Shown piece after piece: positions 7,486 through 14,703 of a stretch of DNA of 26,726 bases. Source of the stretch: Phil1 sp964487565. Its GTDB lineage: Bacteria; Bacillota; Clostridia; Christensenellales; CAG-138. The DNA is taken from the NCBI GenBank assembly GCA_964487565.1, contig CAZARN010000021.1, positions 1-26,726 on the forward strand, given 5' to 3'. The notes below the pieces were generated by a model that searched no databases, was not told where the DNA came from, and was given only the letters and a program-made list of their open reading frames with translations. Made by a program: the position numbers and the translations under genes. Each line of letters opens with the position of its first letter. Position 1 is the first letter of the stretch.

Positions 7486-8247
7486 ATGGCGTTGATCGAA
7501 GTGAAAAACCTCACCGTGCGCTACGGGAGTCTCACCATCGTGGACGACGTCAGCTTTTCGCTTTCTTCGGGCGAATGGCTGATGATCGTCGGCCCAAACG
7601 GCGCCGGCAAATCCACCGTCGTGAACGCGATCACGCAGGGCGCGCCATACACGGGCGAGGTGCTTTATAACGGGGCGGATGTGAAGCGCATGAAGCCAAA
7701 CGAGCTTGCGCGCAGGATGGGCGTGCTTACGCAGAACCACTATGTCGGCTATTCGTTCACGGTCGAAGAGGTGGTTCGCATGGGCAGGTATTCATATGCT
7801 CCCGGTATATTTGCCCAAAGGCACGATGAGGATGCGATCGCCGTGGAGCGCGCGCTCAAAAAGACCGGCATGGAGGCGTTCAGGAAGCAATCCGTGCTGA
7901 CCCTTTCCGGCGGAGAGCTTCAGCGCGCTTTTCTCGCGCAGCTTTTCGCGCAGGATCCGGAGCTTCTTATCCTCGACGAGCCGACCAATCATCTTGATCT
8001 TGTTTATCAAAAGCAGGTCTTCGGCCTCATCAGGGATTGGATCGCGGAGACCGGACGCAGCGTGATATCGGTCGTGCACGATCTTTCGCTCGCGCGCGCA
8101 TATGCAACGTCCGCGCTGCTCATAAACGGCGGCCATGCCGTCGCTCTCGGCCGCGTTGAGGATGTGCTCACGCGCGAACGCCTGCAAGAAGTATATTCCA
8201 TGGATGTATATGCCTGGATGAGGGAAATGCTTTCCCAATGGGAGTGA
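7486..8247 (+). CDS. btuD: Corrinoid ABC transporter ATP-binding protein
   Basis: The 253-residue ATPase carries Walker A GPNGAGKS (36-43), Q-loop Gln83, signature LSGGE (140-144), Walker B LLILDEP (160-166) and switch His198 in VVHDLSLA, all intact. It belongs to the FecE/BtuD/FepC subgroup of importer ATPases and would power the BtuC dimer from the cytoplasmic side. The GAGGT Shine-Dalgarno (7474-7478) overlaps the end of btuC, indicating translational coupling. The frame is open far upstream, but that sequence is the overlapping end of btuC. The gene ends only ten bases from the convergent protease gene. Two short palindromes there (GGGAAA-tgc-TTTCCC at 8222-8236, GGGAG...CTCCC at 8240-8255) have no U-run, so the operon end is not clear. 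Confidence 0.92.
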   Translation: MALIEVKNLTVRYGSLTIVDDVSFSLSSGEWLMIVGPNGAGKSTVVNAITQGAPYTGEVLYNGADVKRMKPNELARRMGVLTQNHYVGYSFTVEEVVRMGRYSYAPGIFAQRHDEDAIAVERALKKTGMEAFRKQSVLTLSGGELQRAFLAQLFAQDPELLILDEPTNHLDLVYQKQVFGLIRDWIAETGRSVISVVHDLSLARAYATSALLINGGHAVALGRVEDVLTRERLQEVYSMDVYAWMREMLSQWE

Positions 8248-8257
8248 GAGCTCCCCG

Positions 8258-8971
<714 letters not shown>

Positions 8972-8993
8972 GATATTTCAGCTCCTTTAGGCG

Positions 8994-9022
8994 ATTATAA
9001 CAAAAAAATATCCGCTTGTGAA
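8994..9022 (-). promoter_or_regulatory. Promoter of the YugP-type protease gene
   Basis: On the minus strand TTCACA (9022-9017), a 17-base spacer and TATAAT (8999-8994) with an extended -10 TGT form a strong sigma-A promoter. Transcription should start about 15 bases before the ATG. Confidence 0.85.
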
Positions 9023-9079
9023 CGGGCTTGGGCATATTGTCGCACTAAGTCCACTTTTTTTATGTGTCCAAATCATGAA

Positions 9080-9118
9080 TTTATTGATAAACGATAAAAA
9101 TTTATTGAACAACAATAA
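9080..9118. promoter_or_regulatory. Two palindromic operator candidates
   Basis: TTATTG-aacaa-CAATAA at 9102-9118 is a perfect 6-bp inverted repeat covering the -35 of the promoter at 9105. A related imperfect palindrome, TTTATTGATAAACGATAAA, lies just upstream (9080-9098), and both share the core TTTATTGA. The likely ligand is the Cro/CI-type regulator encoded in the same operon at 9631. Confidence 0.6.
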
Positions 9119-9133
9119 TTAACGTGATATAGT
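9105..9133 (+). promoter_or_regulatory. Promoter of the DUF2975-HTH-DUF4173 operon
   Basis: TTGAAC (9105-9110), a 17-base spacer and TATAGT (9128-9133) preceded by an extended -10 TGA. The -35 is embedded in the palindrome at 9102-9118, so a protein bound there would block RNA polymerase. Confidence 0.8.
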
Positions 9134-9168
9134 TGTCGCATCAGAATATCGGCCGGAGGTGTCGGAGA

Positions 9169-9621
9169 ATGAAAAACAAACCAATTGTGCTGATCACGCA
9201 GATCATGCTTTATGCGCTTGCCGCGGCGGTGGTATGCTGCCTCGTGCTTGTGTTCACATGGCCCAAGGCAGAGGCGTTTTTTGCCGAGTATTACGGCGCG
9301 GGCGAAAGGATGCTGCTCTTCGATGCGTTTCTGGCGATCGCGGGACTTCTCGTGCTGTGGATACTTCTGGAGCTTATCGCGGTCGTGCGCACGGTGACGG
9401 GCGATCCCTTCACGCCGCGCAATGTTGCGGCGTTCATACGCATGGGTGCTGCGGCGGAGGCGGCGGGGGCGCTGTTTGCCGTGAAGTGCTTCGTGTTCTT
9501 CACGCCCATGACGGCGGTTTGCGCCATCGTCATGCTGCTTGCAGGTCTATTCGCGCTGGTGCTTGCCGGGGTGTTCCGCAAGGCCGTCGAATACAAGCGT
9601 GAAAACGACCTCACCATATAG
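9169..9621 (+). CDS. DUF2975 family membrane protein
   Basis: The 150-residue protein has four predicted membrane segments (about 7-27, 46-66, 90-110, 115-135) and ends in EYKRENDLTI, a C-terminal signature typical of DUF2975 proteins. The segment TVTGDPFTPRNVAAFIRMG between the second and third helices is also characteristic. No function is established; genes of this family are commonly followed by a small HTH regulator, as here (9-base gap). I choose the ATG at 9169 because GGAGG (9155-9159) fits; an in-frame TTG at 9133 overlaps the promoter -10 and is unlikely. A membrane partner or sensor for the regulator is a reasonable inference but not shown. Confidence 0.85.
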   Translation: MKNKPIVLITQIMLYALAAAVVCCLVLVFTWPKAEAFFAEYYGAGERMLLFDAFLAIAGLLVLWILLELIAVVRTVTGDPFTPRNVAAFIRMGAAAEAAGALFAVKCFVFFTPMTAVCAIVMLLAGLFALVLAGVFRKAVEYKRENDLTI

Positions 9622-9630
9622 GAGGCGGAC

Positions 9631-9843
9631 ATGATAAGGGTAAATCTGGACTTGATGCTTGCAAAGCGCCGCATGAGCTCGGGCGAGCTTGCGGAGGCGC
9701 TTGGCATAACGCAGGCGAATCTTTCCATACTCAAAACAAACAAGGGACGCGCAATACGCTTTGCGACGCTTGACGCGCTTTGCAAAATACTTGATTGTCA
9801 GGTGTCCGACATACTTGAATATGTTCCGGAGGATGAAAATTGA
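9631..9843 (+). CDS. Cro/CI-type HTH transcriptional regulator (YozG-like)
   Basis: The 70-residue protein is a bare single-domain helix-turn-helix of the HTH_26/YozG type. The recognition helix region is LAEALGITQANLSILKTNKG (about residues 19-38) and the end is LCKILDCQVSDILEYVPEDE, a form widespread in small Firmicute regulators. It has no ligand-binding domain, so signal input would have to come from a partner such as the DUF2975 protein. The AGGAGG-type site just before ATG 9631 is strong. Its TGA overlaps the next start codon by one base. Likely represses its own promoter at the palindromes at 9080-9118. Confidence 0.9.
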   Translation: MIRVNLDLMLAKRRMSSGELAEALGITQANLSILKTNKGRAIRFATLDALCKILDCQVSDILEYVPEDEN

Positions 9844-11270
9844 TGGAATACAACAATGAAAACATGGAAAACCGGGTCGGTAACGCCGCCGAAGGGCAGC
9901 AAGCCGCCGCGCGGATATATACGACGGCTGAGAAGCTGCTCATCGCCGCGGCGCTTTTGCTGGGGGTGATATTTTCATGGGTGGTGTTCGGCAAAAACCT
10001 TGAAAGCTCCACCCTTGGACAGGCGGGGCTGAGATACTCGGCGTTCTGGCTCGTTTATCTCATCGCGTTTTATGCCGCGACCTGGCGGCGCTCGAAATCG
10101 AAGCCCTTCGGCTGGGCGCTCGCGGCTCTCGCGCTGTGGCTGATGGCGCGATATGCGGTTTATGCCGAGCGCAGCCTCAACACGCTCAACTTCATCGCGA
10201 TACCTCTCGTAATGATGCTCCATGCCGTGGAATGCACGGCCGAGGTGCCGTCCACACGACAGGGCGGCTATATACGGGCATATTTCGCAGGCTGGTTCGT
10301 TTCGCCGTTCGTGCGCATCACATGCTTTTTCGGCGCGATGGGCAGTCTTTTCAAGGCAAAGCCCAACGATGCGCGCAGCCGTGCCGTGCGCCTTGGCATA
10401 ATCGCGGGCGCGGCGCTCGCGCTCGTCGTCGTGCCGCTGCTTTTCGCGTCTGACGCGGCCATGCAGAAGATCGCCGACGGTATGTTTGACGGCGTGAACA
10501 TCGGGCCTGCCGCGATAAGGACGGTATTCGCGCTGATCGTCGCAATGCTGTTCTACTCGTTCATATACCGCACGGCGTTTGAGCCTGGCGAATACTCGAA
10601 GGCGCCATACAGACGCGCCATGCCGGGGGCGGGGGTATGCGCGGCGCTGGGCGTGCTTATTGCGATCTATGCGGCGTTCGCTGTTTTCCAGTTCACATAT
10701 CTAACGGGGCTTGCGGGCCTGCCGGACGGCCTTACATATTCGGAGTATGCTGTTCACGGTTTTGCGGAGCTTTGCGCGGTCGCGGCCATAAACCTTGCCG
10801 TGTTTGCAGTTTGCGTGACGTTTGCCGAGGATACGAAGGCCGTGCGCGCGCTGCTTGCGGCGCTCCTCGTGATGACGGCGCTTCTCATCGCAAGCGCGGC
10901 GGTGCGCCTTTTCATGTATACCGAAGCTTACGGCCTCACGGTCAAACGCATACTCTCCTTCTGGTTCATGGCATGTCTCGCGCTCACCTGCGCGCTTTGC
11001 GCGGCGAAGATATTCCGTCCGGGGCTGAGGCTGCTGCGCGCAGCGGCGGGCGTATTCTGCGTGATGTATCTCGCGCTTTCGCTTTTGAACCTAGACGGAA
11101 TGATCGCCGAAAGCGTACTTGTGAAGGCCGAGGCTGCCGGGAACATATCGGTTGAGGATGCGGATTATCTGCGCTATACGCTCTCCGCGGACGCAAAGCC
11201 CGCGATTGAGCGAAGTCCGCTTGCCCCGAAGGTATATTATGACGTCGATCCTGCGGATCTGAAAAAATGA
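9843..11270 (+). CDS. DUF4173 (DUF4153-like) multi-pass membrane protein
   Basis: The 475-residue protein has a short polar N-terminus (1-27) and about twelve hydrophobic segments, followed by a soluble C-terminal tail (about 420-475). The block FQFTYLTGLAGLPDGLTYSE with the following HGFAELCAVAAINL, and the late segment LTVKRILSFWFMA with a following NLDGMIAE, match the DUF4173 family, whose function is unknown. The ATG at 9843 overlaps the regulator's TGA, with GGAGG at about 9827-9831, so translation is coupled to the HTH gene; a TTG at 9840 is an alternative start. A strong terminator closes the operon. The tight linkage suggests this is the main output of the cassette. Confidence 0.85.
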   Translation: MEYNNENMENRVGNAAEGQQAAARIYTTAEKLLIAAALLLGVIFSWVVFGKNLESSTLGQAGLRYSAFWLVYLIAFYAATWRRSKSKPFGWALAALALWLMARYAVYAERSLNTLNFIAIPLVMMLHAVECTAEVPSTRQGGYIRAYFAGWFVSPFVRITCFFGAMGSLFKAKPNDARSRAVRLGIIAGAALALVVVPLLFASDAAMQKIADGMFDGVNIGPAAIRTVFALIVAMLFYSFIYRTAFEPGEYSKAPYRRAMPGAGVCAALGVLIAIYAAFAVFQFTYLTGLAGLPDGLTYSEYAVHGFAELCAVAAINLAVFAVCVTFAEDTKAVRALLAALLVMTALLIASAAVRLFMYTEAYGLTVKRILSFWFMACLALTCALCAAKIFRPGLRLLRAAAGVFCVMYLALSLLNLDGMIAESVLVKAEAAGNISVEDADYLRYTLSADAKPAIERSPLAPKVYYDVDPADLKK

Positions 11271-11278
11271 AAGCAAAA

Positions 11279-11302
11279 GCCCCCGGCGACGGGGGCTTTT
11301 TT
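11279..11302 (+). terminator. Intrinsic terminator of the DUF4173 operon, possibly bidirectional
   Basis: GCCCCCG-GCGA-CGGGGGC (11279-11296) with a tetraloop is followed by TTTTTT. On the minus strand the same stem is followed by TTTT, so it may also end the convergent malic enzyme transcript, whose stop is at 11311. Confidence 0.92.
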
Positions 11303-11310
11303 CATGAGCG

Positions 11311-12486
11311 TCATATTCTCGCGACGCCGCTTTTCCTCGCGGCGTCCGCCACGGCCTTCGAGACCGCCTCGCCCACGCGGGGATCGAACGCCTCCGGGAT
11401 GATGCGCCCGGCGCAAAGCTCATCCCCGGGGATCACCGCGCTCAAAGCGTAAGCGGCGGCAAGCTTCATCTCGTCGTTGATATCGGAGGCGCGCACGTCG
11501 AACGCGCCGCGGAACATGCCCGGGAACACGAGAACGTTGTTTATCTGATTGGGATAATCGCTCCTGCCCGAGGCTGTGACGGCGGCGCCGCCCGCGGCCG
11601 CTTCTTCGGGGAAGATCTCCGGCGTGGGGTTGGCGCAGGCAAAAACGATCGCGTTCCCGGCCATCGTGGATACCATGTCCCGCGTGACAAGCCCCGGCGC
11701 GGAAACGCCGATGAATGCGTCCGCACCCTTAAGCGCGTCGGCAAGCTTTCCGCGGACGCCCGCGCGGTTGACGCTTTTGGCGATCTCGCGGTGCGCGTCG
11801 TTCAGGCAGCCGCCGCCGTCGCGGGTGAGGACGCCCTCCCTGTCGCAAAGGGTCACGTCGCCGAAGCCGGCCTTGAGGAGCAGCTTTGTTATCGCGATGC
11901 CCGCCGCGCCGGCGCCGTTGAGAACAAGGCGCACATTTTCCTTCTTTTTGCCCACGACGCGCAGCGCGTTGAGCATACCCGCAAGCATGATGACGGCCGT
12001 GCCGTGCTGATCGTCGTGGAAAACGGGTATGTCGCACTTCTCCTTGAGCTTTCTTTCGATCTCAAAGCAGCGGGGCGCGGCAATATCCTCAAGATTTATG
12101 CCGCCGAAGCTGCCGGAAATGAGATATACGGCGTTCACGATCTCATCCACATCGTGGCTTTTTATGCAAAGGGGAAACGCATCCACGTCGCCGAACGCCT
12201 TGAAAAGCACGCATTTGCCCTCCATCACGGGCATGCCTGCCTCAGGCCCTATGTCGCCGAGGCCGAGCACCGCGCTCCCGTCGGTCACGACAAGGCAAAG
12301 GTTCCAGCGGCGGGTGAGGTCATAGGATCTGTTGATATCCTTCTGTATCTCAAGGCAGGGCTGCGCGACGCCCGGCGTATAGGCAAGCGAAAGCGCCTTC
12401 CTGCTGTCGACCGCGGTGCGCGCCGCGATCTCTATCTTGCCGCGCAGCTTTTCGTGCAGCGCGAGCGATTCACTGTATGCGTCCAT
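11311..12486 (-). CDS. NAD(P)-dependent malic enzyme
   Basis: The 391-residue protein has the length of short bacterial malic enzymes, which convert malate to pyruvate and CO2 with reduction of NAD(P). Visible landmarks are LAYTPGVAQPC with the conserved Tyr36, GDIGPEAGMPVMEGK with the catalytic Lys91, the metal-binding FHDDQHGTAV block near residue 145, the dinucleotide-binding NGAGAAG motif near 180, and FACANPTPEI followed by NQINNVLVFPGMFRGA. There is no C-terminal phosphotransacetylase-like domain. I start it at ATG 12486, where AGGTGG (12493-12498) fits; the frame continues 40 codons further but through the terminator hairpin and promoter. NAD versus NADP preference cannot be read safely. 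It would supply pyruvate in a fermentative metabolism. Confidence 0.93.
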   Translation of the reverse strand: MDAYSESLALHEKLRGKIEIAARTAVDSRKALSLAYTPGVAQPCLEIQKDINRSYDLTRRWNLCLVVTDGSAVLGLGDIGPEAGMPVMEGKCVLFKAFGDVDAFPLCIKSHDVDEIVNAVYLISGSFGGINLEDIAAPRCFEIERKLKEKCDIPVFHDDQHGTAVIMLAGMLNALRVVGKKKENVRLVLNGAGAAGIAITKLLLKAGFGDVTLCDREGVLTRDGGGCLNDAHREIAKSVNRAGVRGKLADALKGADAFIGVSAPGLVTRDMVSTMAGNAIVFACANPTPEIFPEEAAAGGAAVTASGRSDYPNQINNVLVFPGMFRGAFDVRASDINDEMKLAAAYALSAVIPGDELCAGRIIPEAFDPRVGEAVSKAVADAARKSGVARI

Positions 12487-12499
12487 CGATATCCACCTC

Positions 12500-12542
12500 A
12501 AAAAAACAATATCGGGAACGGAATGTTTCCGGTCCCGATATG
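12500..12542 (-). terminator. Terminator of the dipeptidase gene, also in the malic enzyme leader
   Basis: On the minus strand ATATCGGGACCGGAA pairs with TTCCGTTCCCGATAT (one mismatch, short loop), followed by TTG and seven T (12506-12500). The T-run directly abuts the malic enzyme Shine-Dalgarno. Because the promoter at 12544-12572 starts transcription near 12537, almost the whole hairpin is also the first part of the malic enzyme mRNA. Confidence 0.85.
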
Positions 12543-12543
12543 G

Positions 12544-12572
12544 ATTATATATGTATTTGCGCCTTCGTGCAA
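12544..12572 (-). promoter_or_regulatory. Promoter of the malic enzyme gene
   Basis: Minus-strand TTGCAC (12572-12567), a 17-base spacer and a perfect TATAAT (12549-12544). It occupies the 35 bases between the dipeptidase stop codon and the terminator hairpin. Confidence 0.85.
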
Positions 12573-12577
12573 GGAGC

Positions 12578-13879
12578 TTATCTGCGCCCGCCCGCGGCGC
12601 TTGCAAGATACACTGTGTAAAGCTCCGCCGCGCGCATCATGCTTTCTATCGACGTACGCTCGTCCTCCATATGCGCGGGGCTTATTTCGCCGGGGAACAC
12701 AGGCCCGAACGATACGCAGTTTTTCATGGACGCGGCATAGCTTGCGCCGCCCGCGACCAGAAACTCGCCCGCGGGGTCATAGCGTCTGTATACCTCCATC
12801 ATCTCATGCATGAACGGCAGGCGCGGATCGACCATCATCGGCGCGGTGAATTCATGGAAAACATAGGTGTAGCCGTATTCCTTCGCGTGGCGGGCAAACG
12901 CCTCGTCGATCCAGTTTTTATCAACGCCGTACCGGCTGCGGATGTTCACGTTGAGGAATATGCCATCGTCGTTCCTGCGCATCACGGTGGGGCAGGATAT
13001 CGTGCGGCTTACGTAAATGCCGTTGAATTTATCCGTGCCGTCGTCGAGGACAAGACCTGAGGCGAATTCATCCGGGAACATGCGCAGGATGAATTTGCCG
13101 AAAAGAAAGCCCTTGTCCGCCGCGGCGCGGGCAAGCTTCAATATGGCGTTGTCGCCGTTTTGCGGCTCGCTGGAATGGACGGCACGGCCGGAAAACACCT
13201 GCTCTTTTTCCCCTTCAAGGCGCAGCACCGCGCGGCTTGGCACGCTGTTCGGGCTTTCTCCGGCGCGGGCTTCAAGTATTTCGGCCAGGCGGCCGTTTTC
13301 AGAAAACGTCATGTGTATGTCACAATAGCCCTTTTCGATGTTGTATATCGGGAAATCCCCGTCCGGTGAAAAGCCGAAATCAGGCATGCCGAATTCTTCA
13401 ACATAGTGTTCCATATCGGTCCAGACATCCTCTTCGCTTGTGCCGACGATAAGGCGTATCCTGCGCCTGAGGGGTATGTTTTCTTCAAGGAGCGATTTCA
13501 AAACATAAAGGCTCACGATCACGGGGCCTTTATCGTCCACGATGCCGCGTCCGTGGACGAAACCGTCCTCCGTCACGACCATCTCATAGGGATCGTTGGG
13601 CCATTTTTCGATATCGCCGGGATCGACGACGTCAACGTGCGCAAGGATGCCTATGGTCTCGCTGCCCTCGCCGATCTCGATCCAGCCGCAGTCCGACGCC
13701 TTTCCGTAACAGGTGCGCATACCCATGCCTTTGGCCTTTTCGATCACAAAGCGAAGCGCTTCAAGCGTGGTTTGCCTGTCGCAGGTGCGGCTTTTGAAGG
13801 CGATCAGCGTGCCGGTGTCGCGCAGTATGTCGTCGCGGTGTGATGCGATCCTCTTTTTGAGCGCTTCCATGTCAGACAT
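12578..13879 (-). CDS. pepV: PepV-type M20 dipeptidase
   Basis: The 433-residue protein is an M20 family metallopeptidase of the PepV type, which uses two zinc ions to cleave dipeptides in the cytoplasm. Metal and catalytic motifs are intact: ILAHVDVVDPGD near residue 77, GRGIVDDKGPV near 110, the GTSEE pair near 146 and the C-terminal SPAHMEDE near 404. The lid insertion of the family lies in the middle, including SGRAVHSSEPQNGDNA with its conserved His. Length is slightly below the usual 460-470 of lactococcal and bacillary PepV. ATG at 13879 has AGGAGC eight bases upstream on the minus strand. It has its own promoter at 13945 and terminator at 12500, so it is a single-gene unit. Substrate range within M20 dipeptidases is inferred. 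Confidence 0.9.
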   Translation of the reverse strand: MSDMEALKKRIASHRDDILRDTGTLIAFKSRTCDRQTTLEALRFVIEKAKGMGMRTCYGKASDCGWIEIGEGSETIGILAHVDVVDPGDIEKWPNDPYEMVVTEDGFVHGRGIVDDKGPVIVSLYVLKSLLEENIPLRRRIRLIVGTSEEDVWTDMEHYVEEFGMPDFGFSPDGDFPIYNIEKGYCDIHMTFSENGRLAEILEARAGESPNSVPSRAVLRLEGEKEQVFSGRAVHSSEPQNGDNAILKLARAAADKGFLFGKFILRMFPDEFASGLVLDDGTDKFNGIYVSRTISCPTVMRRNDDGIFLNVNIRSRYGVDKNWIDEAFARHAKEYGYTYVFHEFTAPMMVDPRLPFMHEMMEVYRRYDPAGEFLVAGGASYAASMKNCVSFGPVFPGEISPAHMEDERTSIESMMRAAELYTVYLASAAGGRR

Positions 13880-13944
13880 TGATTTATGCTCCTTTTATAT
13901 TGATTGACTGTTATCGACGTGTCGTCAGAGTGTTGTTATACCTG

Positions 13945-13974
13945 ATTATATCAGCTTGAGAAGCGCAAGGTCAA
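13945..13974 (-). promoter_or_regulatory. Promoter of the dipeptidase gene
   Basis: Minus-strand TTGACC (13974-13969), an 18-base spacer and TATAAT (13950-13945) with an extended -10 TGA. The expected start is near 13938, giving a leader of about 60 bases with no obvious hairpin. Confidence 0.83.
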
Positions 13975-14009
13975 GGTTGAAGGCGCGTCGGGAGCCTCCT
14001 GTCGCGCAT

Positions 14010-14035
14010 AAAAAAGCCCCGCCGTGAAGCGGGGC
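14010..14035 (-). terminator. Intrinsic terminator of the FMN-binding protein gene
   Basis: On the minus strand GCCCCGC (14035-14029) pairs with GCGGGGC (14022-14016) around a six-base loop, followed by six T (14015-14010). It lies about 25 bases after the stop codon. Confidence 0.9.
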
Positions 14036-14059
14036 TTTCGATCAACTGATACGGGTTCG

Positions 14060-14608
14060 TCAGTTCGCTTTGGCATAATCGGCCGCGGCGTTGACAGCGC
14101 GGCAGACAGCGCCGGAGCTTCTTGAGGCTGCGGTCACGGAATCGACATCGCCGCCGTCCTTTGTGAGCGCCACGGGGGCGGTCATGCCGGCGAACTGCTC
14201 GGTGAAGGCGGCTTCCTTGACCTTTGCGCCGAGGCCTGCGGTTTCGGCAAAATTGCCGCCGCCGCAGCTTATGCCGGTTATGGTGCCGTCCGCGGCAACG
14301 CCGACTGTGACTTCGATATCGCCGCCGTAACCCTTGACGGAAACGAGCACGACCTCGTCGCAATCGGTGGCGGCAGCATCCGATTTATAGAATGAAAGTA
14401 TCGTCACATCACCGATCACGGTGTTTTCGGGCACGGCAACCTCGCCGAAGTTTTCAGCTCCGGTCATGACGGCCGTGCGGGCCGAGGCGGCGTCGGCTGC
14501 ATTCTGTTCGGCGATGGCGGTCTCGGTGAAAGCGTTCGTAAGTCCGAGCGCAAGACCTGCGACAAGAGCTATGACACACAGAATCACCCAGGCGGGAACT
14601 TTCTTCAT
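14060..14608 (-). CDS. FMN-binding domain protein (RnfG/NqrC-like), stand-alone
   Basis: The 182-residue protein has one N-terminal membrane anchor (about 5-24) and an extracytoplasmic FMN-binding domain. The block GNFAETAGLGAKV (118-130) corresponds to the ETPGLG segment of RnfG/NqrC. The flavin-attachment region reads DSVTAASRSSGAV (156-168): aligned to the usual D-x-x-S/T-G-A-T motif, the acceptor Thr is replaced by Ser162 and the Gly by Ala. Ser is an accepted variant of the ApbE flavinylation consensus, so covalent FMN is plausible. No other Rnf or Nqr gene and no ApbE are near, so it probably serves a different extracytoplasmic electron-transfer chain. ATG 14608 has a TGAGGTC site (14620-14626). 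It follows mgtE in the same direction with no terminator between, so partial co-transcription is possible. Confidence 0.82.
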   Translation of the reverse strand: MKKVPAWVILCVIALVAGLALGLTNAFTETAIAEQNAADAASARTAVMTGAENFGEVAVPENTVIGDVTILSFYKSDAAATDCDEVVLVSVKGYGGDIEVTVGVAADGTITGISCGGGNFAETAGLGAKVKEAAFTEQFAGMTAPVALTKDGGDVDSVTAASRSSGAVCRAVNAAADYAKAN

Positions 14609-14670
14609 TTCGGTTTTGACCTCACAATCAATTATAATGGTTATTGTCCAACGAGCCGTTACAACTGTGC

Positions 14671-14699
14671 ATTATAACACGTTGCATTCGCGTTTTCAA
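14671..14699 (-). promoter_or_regulatory. Promoter of the FMN-binding protein gene
   Basis: Minus-strand TTGAAA (14699-14694), a 17-base spacer and TATAAT (14676-14671) with an extended -10 TGT. The -35 begins five bases after the mgtE stop codon. A second TATAAT nearer the gene has no -35. Confidence 0.83.
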
Positions 14700-14703
14700 C
14701 TCA

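Noticed and set aside
12487..12606. Forty-codon N-terminal extension of malic enzyme.
   Set aside because: The stretch contains the terminator hairpin, the promoter and the end of pepV; ATG 12486 has AGGTGG and starts at the expected family position.
11791..12813. A 340-codon plus-strand open frame opposite malic enzyme and the end of pepV.
   Set aside because: It crosses the promoter, terminator and two well-conserved genes of the other strand and shows no domain; it is an antisense shadow.
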